From positions 20,883 through 84,882 of the forward strand of contig CAKJYJ010000003.1 in the NCBI GenBank assembly GCA_918262735.1: 64,000 bases of DNA. The letters are read 5' to 3'. The notes under the pieces are model-generated. The model worked only from the letters and a program-made list of their open reading frames with translations, was not told the DNA's origin and did not search any database. The stretch's first letter is position 1, and each line of letters opens with the position of its first letter. Position numbers and translations under genes: made by a program. Positions 45,448 to 53,716 of the stretch are shown here, piece by piece. This DNA comes from Clostridiales bacterium. GTDB lineage: Bacteria; Bacillota; Clostridia; Christensenellales; UBA1242.

Positions 45448-46333
45448 CGAAAATACCACAAAGAGATTACAAGACACAACCAAGGTGGGTGGTGAAATAT
45501 TTGAAAAATTCAATCAAATCGACAAAAAGTATAATAGCCTAAATGGTTCTGAAACAAACCTAAACTTAAAGGAAATTTCATTTGAAAAACCAACAGAAGA
45601 AGATGTTAAGCAAAAAGCAGAAAATAATTTGTTTGACTACAAAAATACCAATATCAATTCAATAAATGAAAAGTATGATAACAAAATAAAATCCATTGAA
45701 GAACAAAAAGGAAAAATTGACAATAACAAACAGGAAAGTTTAATTGGTTTAGAAAATAAGTATGCAAAGGTGAAGGAAGAAGCAAAGAATGATGCAATAA
45801 AAAGAGGACTTGCAAGGTCATCAATAATTGTGAATACCCTTTCAGGATTAGATAGGGGCATGATGCAAGACCTAAAAGAACTAGAAACAAAAACAAACGA
45901 TAAAATATCAGCATTAAACGAACAAAAAAGTTTACTGGAACAACAAAAGCAAAATGCTTTAAATTCTTTCGACATAACATATGCAGTTAAACTTCAAAAT
46001 GAAATTGATAGCATCAATTCTAACATTTTGAAGAATGAGCAAGAAGCAATTAAATATAATAATGAAATTGCAAAGTTACAAGCAAAATGGGGGAAAGAGC
46101 AGGAAGATGGCAATTTTGATAAAACTTCAAACCTAGTTGGATTGATTGGTAAATATGGAACAGCGGTTTTTGATGTGTTAAAGCAAAACGAAAAGTATGC
46201 TGTTGCAAGTGAGTATTTTGCACAACTAAACAAAGAAGACGCCATTTTAGAATTACAGAATAATCCAAAGTATAAAGAGAATTTGGGAACCTCTGGATAC
46301 AACAAACTAGTTAAGGAAATTAAGAATAGATAA
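45428..46333 (+). CDS. Coiled-coil virion-like protein
   Basis: 301 residues, almost all charged coiled coil, with an IKRGLARSSIIVNTLSGLD motif like one seen in internal or tail proteins of Bacillota phages (RGMGRSS pattern). In a P22-type order this position holds the tail needle or an ejection protein, but the assignment is open. GGGAGG precedes the ATG. Frame intact. Confidence 0.62.
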   Translation: MYQFSFDENTTKRLQDTTKVGGEIFEKFNQIDKKYNSLNGSETNLNLKEISFEKPTEEDVKQKAENNLFDYKNTNINSINEKYDNKIKSIEEQKGKIDNNKQESLIGLENKYAKVKEEAKNDAIKRGLARSSIIVNTLSGLDRGMMQDLKELETKTNDKISALNEQKSLLEQQKQNALNSFDITYAVKLQNEIDSINSNILKNEQEAIKYNNEIAKLQAKWGKEQEDGNFDKTSNLVGLIGKYGTAVFDVLKQNEKYAVASEYFAQLNKEDAILELQNNPKYKENLGTSGYNKLVKEIKNR

Positions 46334-46572
46334 TGTGGAATGAGGTTTTTAGCACTGCAATAGCAAATGGCATCTTTGCAACACTTTTTGTTAGTTTATT
46401 GATATATGAATTAAAAGATTCTAGAAAGCGAGAAACAAAATATCAAAACACAATTGAATGCTTGTCAACAAAATTAAATACTGTGGATGAAATTAAAGAG
46501 GACGTTAGTGAAATAAAAGAACAAATTAAAAAAATTCCAATAAAAAGGTATAAAAAAAATGAAATTAATTAA
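46333..46572 (+). CDS. BhlA/UviB-type holin-like protein
   Basis: 79 residues: short N-terminus, one membrane segment (IANGIFATLFVSLLIYELK), then a charged coiled coil with repeated IKEDVSEIKEQIKK. This is the BhlA/UviB architecture linked to bacteriocin or phage release. The ATG overlaps the preceding stop (TAATG). Confidence 0.8.
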   Translation: MWNEVFSTAIANGIFATLFVSLLIYELKDSRKRETKYQNTIECLSTKLNTVDEIKEDVSEIKEQIKKIPIKRYKKNEIN

Positions 46573-46765
46573 ATCTTATAGGTTTTGGGTATCTCTTTCT
46601 GGTGCAGTTGGTGTTTTGGTTATGCAGGTGTCAAAGTTGTTTGGGCTTAAAGTTGAAGCCAGTTGGGTTGAAGAAATAATAATGTCAATTTGTGGAATCT
46701 TGGTTGTTTTAGGTTTAATTGAAAAACCAAAAGAAGAAGACAGAATTCAGGATACAAAAGAATAG
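46559..46765 (+). CDS. Second holin-like membrane protein
   Basis: 68 residues with two membrane segments (FWVSLSGAVGVLVMQVSKLFG and IIMSICGILVVLGLI) and a charged tail, resembling small phage holins of Bacillota. It overlaps the BhlA-like gene by 14 nt and is the last gene of the cluster. No endolysin follows. Confidence 0.75.
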   Translation: MKLIKSYRFWVSLSGAVGVLVMQVSKLFGLKVEASWVEEIIMSICGILVVLGLIEKPKEEDRIQDTKE

Positions 46766-46771
46766 TATTCC

Positions 46772-46805
46772 CCAAAAGCAACCGGTTATCCGGTTGTTTT
46801 TTTTA
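46772..46805 (+). terminator. Terminator of the phage cluster
   Basis: CAACCGG/CCGGTTG (46779-46785 and 46790-46796), TTAT loop, eight or more Ts. Confidence 0.92.
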
Positions 46806-46934
46806 GTCATACAAGAACAATGCAATTGTTTTTAATGCAAAAAAATTTGTTTATTAATCATGTGAGGATAGTTTTGCATTTTGTCAAATAGCATTCTTAT
46901 ATAAAAAGACCTCTAACTAAAATGCTTAAATAGA

Positions 46935-46963
46935 TTGATTAAATTTTTATTTTAGTATAAAAT
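46935..46963 (+). promoter_or_regulatory. Promoter of the def operon
   Basis: TTGATT (46935-46940), 17-bp spacer, TAAAAT (46958-46963). Confidence 0.78.
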
Positions 46964-47003
46964 AATAGGCGAATTAATTAGATTAAACTTAAAAGGAACA
47001 ATT

Positions 47004-47447
47004 ATGGGAATTAGAAAAATAATAAAAATGGGTGACGAAATCTTAAGAAAAACAAGTAAAAAAGTTACCGTTTTTGACGATAAACTTGGGCAACTTCTTG
47101 ACGATATGAAAGAAACTATGTACGAGTATGAGGGAATGGGGCTTGCTGCTCCACAAATTGGAGTGTTAAAACGCATTATTGTTATGGAAGTAAACAATAT
47201 GACCTTTGAACTAATAAATCCAGAAATAATAAGCTCTGAGGGGATTGATGTTGAAAAAGAAAGTTGCCTTTCTTGTGGCAAAATTCACGAGCCAGTTGAA
47301 AGACCAATGAAGGTTACTGTTAAGGCGCAGGATAGGTATGGCTATGAAATAATAATAACTGGTGAAAAATGGCTGGCAAGGTGTCTTTGTCATGAAATTG
47401 ACCACTTGAATGGTATTTTGTTTATAGATAAAATTAAAAAAGACTAA
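47004..47447 (+). CDS. def: Peptide deformylase
   Basis: 147 residues, metalloenzyme removing the formyl group from new proteins. The three motifs are present: GMGLAAPQIG, ESCLSCG (EGCLS in most species, here E-S-C) and HEIDHLNG with the metal histidines. AAAAGGAAC precedes the ATG. First gene of def-fmt-rlmN-rsgA-rpe. Confidence 0.95.
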   Translation: MGIRKIIKMGDEILRKTSKKVTVFDDKLGQLLDDMKETMYEYEGMGLAAPQIGVLKRIIVMEVNNMTFELINPEIISSEGIDVEKESCLSCGKIHEPVERPMKVTVKAQDRYGYEIIITGEKWLARCLCHEIDHLNGILFIDKIKKD

Positions 47448-47457
47448 AAGGGGAAAC

Positions 47458-48390
47458 ATGAGGGTAATATTTCTCGGAACACCGGAGTTTTCAGTATCGG
47501 TTTTAGATGAAATTGTAAAGAGCAAACACGAAGTGGTTGCTGTTGTTTGTCAACCAGATAAACCAAGTGGCAGAGGTAATAAAATGGTTGCTCCACCATT
47601 AAAAGTTAGGGCACAAGAACTCGGTATACCGGTTTATCAGTTTGTTAAAATTAGGCGTGATGGCGTTGAAGACTTAAAAGCTCTTGACGGCGACATTATG
47701 GTAACGGCTGCATATGGCCAAATATTAAGCCAAGAAATAATTGATATTTGTCCTTATGGAATAATAAATGTGCATGGTTCGTTGCTTCCAAAATATAGAG
47801 GAGCATCACCAATTCAGTCGGTAATAATAAACGGCGAAACCCAAACTGGAATAACAATAATGAAAACCGAGGCAGGGGTTGATACTGGCGATATGATAAT
47901 GAGTGAAGAAGTGGCAATTGAGAGCAACGACACATATGGCACACTTTCAGAAAAACTGTCTTATGTTGGTGCAAAACTCTGCGTTAAGGCTCTAGATATG
48001 ATTGAAAATAAAACGGCGGTATTCACACCTCAAAACCACAATGAAGCAACATTCACAAAAATGTTAAAAAAAGAAGATACAATAATTGACTTTAATAAAT
48101 CTGCAAAAGAAATAGTTAATCTTGTTAGGGGGTTAAATCCTAATCCAGTTGCAATATTCAACTTAAATGGCGAAAGTTATAAGGTTTTTGAAGCAAAGGA
48201 AAAAGAATACACAGGAACTGAAGCAAATGGGACAATAATAATTGCAAATAGTAAACAGGGGCTCGTTATAAAATGTGAAGGTGGTGCCATTGAAATTGTT
48301 GAGATGACTGCACCAAATTCTAAAAAAATGCTTGCAAAAAGCTACCTAAATGGCAAAAAACTTGAAATTGGAAGTATTTGCAATGGATAA
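47458..48390 (+). CDS. fmt: Methionyl-tRNA formyltransferase
   Basis: 310 residues, transferring a formyl group to initiator Met-tRNA. Motifs: FLGTPEFSVSVL at the start, NVHGSLLPKYRGASPIQ with the catalytic Asn/His, and a C-terminal OB-like domain. AAGGGGA precedes the ATG, 10 nt after def. The gene overlaps rlmN by 8 nt. Confidence 0.96.
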   Translation: MRVIFLGTPEFSVSVLDEIVKSKHEVVAVVCQPDKPSGRGNKMVAPPLKVRAQELGIPVYQFVKIRRDGVEDLKALDGDIMVTAAYGQILSQEIIDICPYGIINVHGSLLPKYRGASPIQSVIINGETQTGITIMKTEAGVDTGDMIMSEEVAIESNDTYGTLSEKLSYVGAKLCVKALDMIENKTAVFTPQNHNEATFTKMLKKEDTIIDFNKSAKEIVNLVRGLNPNPVAIFNLNGESYKVFEAKEKEYTGTEANGTIIIANSKQGLVIKCEGGAIEIVEMTAPNSKKMLAKSYLNGKKLEIGSICNG

Positions 48391-49429
48391 TTTACTCAAT
48401 TACACAGAAAAAGAAATTGAAGATATATTGGTTTCCATGGGCGAACCAAAGTTTAGGACAAAGCAAATTTTTGAGGGAATTTGTCAAGGTAAGTCAATTT
48501 CTGAAATATCAAACATTTCAAAAGAACTAAAACAAAAACTGCTTGTTACGTTTGATGATTTCCCAATTACAATTCATACCAAACTGGTTGGAAAAGACGG
48601 AACAATTAAATATGTTTATAAACTCAGTGATGGCAATCTTATTGAGGGCGTGTTCATGAGTTATAAATATGGTAACACTCTTTGTGTTTCAACACAGGTT
48701 GGTTGCAGAATGGGTTGCAAATTTTGTGCCAGCACTCTTGGTGGACTTGTTAGAAATTTAACCGCTGGCGAAATTCTTTCTCAAGTTTTACTTGTTAACA
48801 AAGACAACGGCGGTGATTTGAAAAATAGGAAGGTAACTAACATTGTTTTAATGGGCAGTGGTGAACCACTTGATAATTATGACAATGTTGTTAAATTTCT
48901 AAACCTTGTTAGCGATGCTGGCGGTATTAATATTTCTCAGCGAAACATTTCGCTTTCAACCTGCGGGTTGGTTGATAAAATCAAAGAACTAGCCGAGCTT
49001 AATTTACAAATAACATTAACAATTTCACTTCATGCACCAAATGACGAAATGAGGAGAGAAATTATGCCGATTGCAAATAGGTACTCTCTAAAAGAACTTA
49101 TTGATGCAATTAAGTATTACTTTAACAAAACAAAGAGAAGAATTGTTTTTGAGTATTCATTAATTTCTGGTAAAAATGACACATTTGCCTGTGCAGATGA
49201 ATTAACTAAACTATTACACGGAATTGTTTGTCATGTTAATTTAATACCATTAAACGAAGTTAAAGAACGAGGAATGGTGGGAACAAATCGAAAAAAAGCG
49301 TACGCTTTTATGGACAGGCTTGTTTCAAATGGTATTTCTGCAACGGTTAGGCGAACAATTGGTGCAGATATTGAGGGTGCTTGTGGACAACTTAGAAACA
49401 AAATATTAAATGAGAATAATGGTGATTAA
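48383..49429 (+). CDS. rlmN: 23S rRNA (adenine2503-C2)-methyltransferase
   Basis: 348 residues, radical SAM enzyme methylating A2503 of 23S rRNA and A37 of some tRNAs. The radical SAM cluster motif is CRMGCKFC; GSGEPLDNYDNV and SLHAPNDEMRREIMPIANRY are typical, and the C-terminal cysteine is in EGACGQL. The start is ATG 48383, inside the end of fmt; an 11-residue longer frame lacks a ribosome site. The usual rsmB gene between fmt and rlmN is absent. Confidence 0.95.
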   Translation: MDNLLNYTEKEIEDILVSMGEPKFRTKQIFEGICQGKSISEISNISKELKQKLLVTFDDFPITIHTKLVGKDGTIKYVYKLSDGNLIEGVFMSYKYGNTLCVSTQVGCRMGCKFCASTLGGLVRNLTAGEILSQVLLVNKDNGGDLKNRKVTNIVLMGSGEPLDNYDNVVKFLNLVSDAGGINISQRNISLSTCGLVDKIKELAELNLQITLTISLHAPNDEMRREIMPIANRYSLKELIDAIKYYFNKTKRRIVFEYSLISGKNDTFACADELTKLLHGIVCHVNLIPLNEVKERGMVGTNRKKAYAFMDRLVSNGISATVRRTIGADIEGACGQLRNKILNENNGD

Positions 49430-50298
49430 TGACTGGTGTTGTTTATAAAGTTTTAGCTGATAAATTTTGGGTGATGTCTGGAGAAACAAGTTACATATGT
49501 TGTGCTAGGGGAAACTTAAAAGCGGACGGTGTGCTTGTTGGTGACCAGGTGGTTTTTTCTTGCAATAATTCGCCAATCATTGAAAGTGTGTGCAAGCGAA
49601 AAAATCAATTAATTAGACCACCAATTGCAAATATTGACCAATTGGTAATTGTTATTGCAAAAATACCTGAACCGGATTTTATGATTGTTGACAAACTTAT
49701 TTTGTTCTCGCTTTGCTATGGAATTGAACCTTGCATTGTTGTTAATAAAATTGACATTTCAAATGAAATTTGTGCTTATGTTGAAAAAGCATATAAAAAT
49801 GTTGTTAATAATATTATATTTACCAACGCTTTAACTGGCGACGGGGTTGACACATTAAAAAGTATAATGAGAAATAAGCTGTCAGCATTCGCCGGGCAGT
49901 CGGCAGTTGGGAAATCGGCACTTGTTAATTTAATTATGAAAAAACATGCCACATCTGTTGGGGAAATTAGCATAAAAAATCAAAAAGGGAAGAATACAAC
50001 AAGGCATTGCGAAATATTTTTTGAAGATTCAATAATGATAACCGACACGGCGGGGTTCACGTCACTAGATGAAAAATTATTGCCAATTGCATATTATGAA
50101 CTACCATATTATTACCCAGATTTTGTTAAATATTTGCATGGGTGTAAGTATAAATCATGTGCACATTTTAATGAAAAAGTTGAAGAATGTGCAGTAAAAA
50201 GGGCAGTTTTGGATGGATTGGTTGACAAACAAAGATTTTTAAGGTATAAAGAAATATATAAAATACTAAATGAAAAGTGGGTAAAAACGCATGGTTAA
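49429..50298 (+). CDS. rsgA: Ribosome small subunit GTPase
   Basis: 289 residues, circularly permuted GTPase for 30S maturation: N-terminal OB domain, NKID (G4) before GQSAVGKSALVN (G1), and DTAGF (G3), then a zinc finger (GCKYKSCAHF...CAVKRAV). The ATG overlaps the rlmN stop by 1 nt. The prpC and prkC genes that separate rlmN from rsgA in Bacillus are not here. Confidence 0.95.
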   Translation: MTGVVYKVLADKFWVMSGETSYICCARGNLKADGVLVGDQVVFSCNNSPIIESVCKRKNQLIRPPIANIDQLVIVIAKIPEPDFMIVDKLILFSLCYGIEPCIVVNKIDISNEICAYVEKAYKNVVNNIIFTNALTGDGVDTLKSIMRNKLSAFAGQSAVGKSALVNLIMKKHATSVGEISIKNQKGKNTTRHCEIFFEDSIMITDTAGFTSLDEKLLPIAYYELPYYYPDFVKYLHGCKYKSCAHFNEKVEECAVKRAVLDGLVDKQRFLRYKEIYKILNEKWVKTHG

Positions 50299-50950
50299 TA
50301 AACTTAAAATAGCGCCATCAACCGACCCTTGTGGCAACGTTGATGATTTGTGTGTTTATGTTAGGAAATTGAATAATTTTGCCGATTATATTCATTGCGA
50401 TGTGATGAATAAAAATTTTGTTGGCAGAGACACAATAACAGATAAAGATGTTCACGAAGTGTATTTAAGAACGCTAGTTCCTCTTGATGTTCACCTAATG
50501 GTTAATGAGCCAGCAAGAATTGTTAAAGATTATATTAGTGCAGGGGCAACCATTGTTACCGTTCATTATGAAGCGTTTAAGAACAAAAATAAACTAGTTA
50601 AAACGTTGAAGGAAATAAGAAGCAGAAAAGCACTTTCTGGGCTTGCAATTAACCCAGGAACAGATGTTATTGAAATTATGCCATATCTTGCTTATTCAGA
50701 TTTAGTTTTGGTTATGTCTGTTGACCCAGGATATAGCGGACAAAAGTTTTTAGAATCGACTTGTTTGAAGGTAAAAAAATTAAAACAAATAAGGGAGGAT
50801 TATGGTGCCAATTACTTAATTGAGGTCGACGGCGGAATAAACCCAGACATTTCAAAAAGATTAAGAATTAATGGTGCTGACATTATTGTTTCTGGAAGTT
50901 ATATTTATTCAGCTGAAGATAGGGCAAAAGCCATTGACGAACTCAGATAA
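50291..50950 (+). CDS. rpe: Ribulose-phosphate 3-epimerase
   Basis: 219 residues, pentose phosphate TIM-barrel enzyme. Motifs: IAPST at the start, IHCDVMNKNFV, DVHLMVNEP with the metal histidine, VLVMSVDPGYSGQKF and EVDGGIN. Overlaps rsgA by 8 nt, closing the def-to-rpe operon before a terminator. Confidence 0.95.
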   Translation: MVNKLKIAPSTDPCGNVDDLCVYVRKLNNFADYIHCDVMNKNFVGRDTITDKDVHEVYLRTLVPLDVHLMVNEPARIVKDYISAGATIVTVHYEAFKNKNKLVKTLKEIRSRKALSGLAINPGTDVIEIMPYLAYSDLVLVMSVDPGYSGQKFLESTCLKVKKLKQIREDYGANYLIEVDGGINPDISKRLRINGADIIVSGSYIYSAEDRAKAIDELR

Positions 50951-51023
50951 ATAAACCGTTTGGCTTGGCGGTGATATTTACTTACAGTTGTATATCACAA
51001 TATATTAAATAGAACCAAAAGAG

Positions 51024-51051
51024 ATGTATGCCGCAAAGCATACATTTTTTT
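51024..51051 (+). terminator. Terminator of the def-rpe operon
   Basis: ATGTATGC/GCATACAT stem, CGCAAA loop, T-run. Confidence 0.9.
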
Positions 51052-51106
51052 ATTACTAAAAGCAATTTAACATTTTCATAAAAAAGATGTACAAATTCTT
51101 TTCGTA

Positions 51107-51115
51107 TGATATAAT
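51107..51115 (+). promoter_or_regulatory. Extended -10 promoter of the lipoprotein gene
   Basis: TG-A-TATAAT (hexamer 51110-51115); a partial -35 TGTACA (51088-51093) lies 16 bp upstream. Confidence 0.7.
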
Positions 51116-51141
51116 ATATAATGAACAATGGGGAGATTATT

Positions 51142-53379
51142 ATGATAAAACGACGCATTCTAACTATTTTGGCTATGGCTTTAATTATTCCATTTGTCTT
51201 TATGCTATCGGCATGCGGTGGAAGTGGTGACAATAACCAAAATCAAGAACCATTACCAGAAGGATATTATAGGATAACAGCTTTGCAAACAACTGGCGGA
51301 ACTGTTACTGCTTCAAAGAGTTCCGCACAAGAAGGAGAAGAAATCACTTTGTCTTATCGTACAAATAGTGGTTATCTGTTTGTGAGTATCACAGTGAAAG
51401 ATGAAAACAATCAAGATGTTGAATTGAATGACAACAAATTCACAATGCCAGCAAGTGATGTTATAGTTTCAGCAACTTTTGAAAGAGCTTCTGGTCAAAA
51501 ATATTTTGTTGAAATAAATTTTGATGTATACGGCGAAATTGAACTTGTTAGTCCAAGTATGGAACAATTTGCACAAAGTCAAGGCAAAATAAGTGCAGGA
51601 ACGAGAGTCGTTTTAAGATATGAAATGTTTGAAGATTGGCAAGGATACGAATTTAAGTCTTGGAATATTGTTGATACCAATGGAAATAGTGTTACAGTAA
51701 CAAATAATTCGTTTATTATGCCAAATTCAAATGTAACGGTTTCTGCTGTTGTTGGAGAAAAAACTTATACAGTATCAGTTGATGAAGAAACAGCAAGAAT
51801 GCTTAATGTAATAATTACAAATGATGACGATAACAATAGCGTTATTGAAAGTGGTAGTTTAGTAAAATACGCCACAAGAATATCTCTCTCTTATGAATTC
51901 AAAGAAGAAGGATATACTTTCGGTGGTTGGAAAGACCAAAATGGCCAAGGTTTGTATAATCCAATTTATGTTAATAAAAATTTAGTTATTTCTGCCAATA
52001 TAAATGCAGAAGAATACTCATTAACCGTTGATAACAGATGGACAGACGCTGTATTAGGTGAAGGGCAAGCACTTAATGCTCGTGGAGGAAAAAGTTTATA
52101 CCTAACAAAAGCAAATGGTCAAAGAATAAATCCATCAAATGAATATAACTCTAACAATAAAGGATATACAGGCGAAGAAATTACAATTCATTGCGAAACA
52201 ATAAACCAAAACTATTCTGTTGATTATTATATTTTGACTTATTATTTGGATGGCGAATTACATAATGAACATATAACCACAAACAAATTCAATATGTTAC
52301 CAGAAAGTGTTAAAGTTTCTGTTCAACTTAGATTAGTTGAAAATACTTATAGTGTAAATTATGTTTTAGATGGTGGAGAAATGCCTTCTAGTGCTCCAAC
52401 AACGTTTAAATCAACAGATGCCACACTTCAAATTCCAAATCCAACAAAAGAAGGATACAAATTTGATGGCTGGGAAGAAGAAGATAAATACAGTAGAATT
52501 GGAGGTGAAAATAGTATTACTTTCTATCCTTCCCAAATTACTAGTAACTTAACTCTCACAGCAGTTTGGATTAAAGCTGGAACCATTACTTATGATTACA
52601 GTCATTATACTTCATATGATTTTGATGGTTTTAATGGCAAGTATGTTGACGATAATAACCCAACAACTTTTGTTGCGGAACAATATATTGAATTAAATGC
52701 TCCAATTTATCCTTATGGTGAGTTTAAGGGTTGGTATACCTCTCCTACATTTGAAGAAGAAAGCAAAATTGAAACTATTCATGTTGAAGATGAAAACGAC
52801 CTTGTAGATTTAACATTATATGCAAAAATGGAATTTAAAAATTTCCATATAAACTTTGTTAAAATCGGTATTTCTACAGATGGGACGAGAAAAACATTGG
52901 CAACTTCTGCTTATCTTGACTGGTTTAATTTGGCTGAAGACCCAAGAGATTTAACAAGAGATATGTATAATGAAAAAACATACACAATTGGTTATACATT
53001 TGCTGGGTTCTTTACCGATGCAGATTTAACTACTCCTATAACTGAAGTTTCTAATGAACTTGACCATAGTATTACAATTTATGCAAAAGAAACCCTTGAT
53101 ACGTACACGATAACTTATTACGCAAATGATGTAAATACTAGGACTTATGGACCAATAACATATCTAACATTTTCTTACACAATTGAAACAGAAAGTATCT
53201 TTATACCAACTTATTCAAATTTTGATAACGCCTATGGTCATTGGATTTTAAGAGGTTGGCGACTTAACAATAAGGATACTGGCGAATACTATGAATGTTT
53301 TACAAGAATTTACCCAAGTGCTAATCCTGAAAAATTCCACGGAAATTTAGTTTTCCATGCTTACTACGAATTACAATAA
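51142..53379 (+). CDS. Surface lipoprotein with InlB/Flg_new-type repeats
   Basis: 745 residues. The signal peptide ends at a lipobox LSAC, so Cys is lipidated and the protein faces the cell surface. The rest is a chain of beta-rich repeats, first of the bacterial-repeat type (GGTVTASKSSAQEGEEITLS ... MPASDVIVSATFE), then Listeria-Bacteroides type (DGGEMPSS ... GYKFDGWEEE ... LTAVW; EFKGWYTSP; FAGFFTDADL). Such arrays act as stalks or adhesins. ATG 51142 with GGGGAG six bases upstream is the start; the ATG at 51121 lacks a ribosome site. A terminator follows. Confidence 0.88.
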   Translation: MIKRRILTILAMALIIPFVFMLSACGGSGDNNQNQEPLPEGYYRITALQTTGGTVTASKSSAQEGEEITLSYRTNSGYLFVSITVKDENNQDVELNDNKFTMPASDVIVSATFERASGQKYFVEINFDVYGEIELVSPSMEQFAQSQGKISAGTRVVLRYEMFEDWQGYEFKSWNIVDTNGNSVTVTNNSFIMPNSNVTVSAVVGEKTYTVSVDEETARMLNVIITNDDDNNSVIESGSLVKYATRISLSYEFKEEGYTFGGWKDQNGQGLYNPIYVNKNLVISANINAEEYSLTVDNRWTDAVLGEGQALNARGGKSLYLTKANGQRINPSNEYNSNNKGYTGEEITIHCETINQNYSVDYYILTYYLDGELHNEHITTNKFNMLPESVKVSVQLRLVENTYSVNYVLDGGEMPSSAPTTFKSTDATLQIPNPTKEGYKFDGWEEEDKYSRIGGENSITFYPSQITSNLTLTAVWIKAGTITYDYSHYTSYDFDGFNGKYVDDNNPTTFVAEQYIELNAPIYPYGEFKGWYTSPTFEEESKIETIHVEDENDLVDLTLYAKMEFKNFHINFVKIGISTDGTRKTLATSAYLDWFNLAEDPRDLTRDMYNEKTYTIGYTFAGFFTDADLTTPITEVSNELDHSITIYAKETLDTYTITYYANDVNTRTYGPITYLTFSYTIETESIFIPTYSNFDNAYGHWILRGWRLNNKDTGEYYECFTRIYPSANPEKFHGNLVFHAYYELQ

Positions 53380-53430
53380 GATTGTGCTTGTTATTAACAT
53401 TTAGTTTATAACTGCTTGTAATAAAAAACA

Positions 53431-53459
53431 AAAAGACTTGGCACATAGCCAAGTTTTTT
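53431..53459 (+). terminator. Terminator of the lipoprotein gene
   Basis: ACTTGGC/GCCAAGT (53436-53442 and 53448-53454), ACATA loop, T-run. Confidence 0.9.
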
Positions 53460-53505
53460 ATAATACGCACAACCTTTTGCAAGTTAACATTTTTTATAAT
53501 GATTG

Positions 53506-53513
53506 CATACACT
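53506..53513 (+). promoter_or_regulatory. SigE-like -10 before spoVM
   Basis: CATACACT agrees with the SigE -10 consensus CATACAHT; the -35 region is ambiguous. It lies 18 bp before the spoVM ATG, consistent with mother-cell expression. Inference only. Confidence 0.45.
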
Positions 53514-53531
53514 TCTATAAGTGAGGAAAAT

Positions 53532-53612
53532 ATGAGGATTGTTTGCATAAAAGTACCAAAGTTTATTTCTGCATTTTTGAAAATTGTATGCAAAAGACAA
53601 ATTTGTAAATAG
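53532..53612 (+). CDS. spoVM: Stage V sporulation protein M
   Basis: 26 residues, exactly the length of Bacillus subtilis SpoVM. Shared positions include K7, P9, K10 and F11 (IKVPKF here, IKLPKF in Bacillus), followed by an amphipathic, basic helix. SpoVM inserts into the curved outer forespore membrane and anchors SpoIVA for spore coat assembly. GTGAGGAAAA precedes the ATG. Context agrees: rsgA-rpe lie upstream as in Bacillus, where spoVM follows rpe with one gene between. It is too short for routine gene calling. Confidence 0.83.
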   Translation: MRIVCIKVPKFISAFLKIVCKRQICK

Positions 53613-53684
53613 AAAAAACAACATGTAAAAAGAGCAAATAAAAAGGTGAGTGGAGTATCCACACACCCAAATGTTTATAATTAT

Positions 53685-53713
53685 GACATTAAACAATGTT
53701 TAGTGTCTTTTTT
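53685..53713 (+). terminator. Terminator after spoVM
   Basis: GACATTAAAC/GTTTAGTGTC (53685-53694 and 53698-53707), one wobble, followed by Ts. It also lies at the 3' end of the convergent tyrS. Confidence 0.85.
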
Positions 53714-53716
53714 GTT

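Larger units (their letters stand above)
38475..46805 (+). mobile_element. Phage-derived capsid cluster (P22-like order), terminase-free
   Basis: Ten or eleven same-strand genes between pgi and def. The order TerS-like, zinc protein, portal, scaffold-like, coat, unknown, adaptor-like, gp10-like, coiled coil, BhlA-like holin, second holin follows a short-tailed (P22-type) virion module. All frames are intact. There is no large terminase, integrase, repressor, ejection set, tailspike or endolysin, and no tRNA or obvious repeat at the edges. Base use resembles the host. A TATAAT at 38475-38480 and a terminator at 46779-46805 bound it. Degraded prophage, satellite or domesticated particle are all possible. 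Confidence 0.8.
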
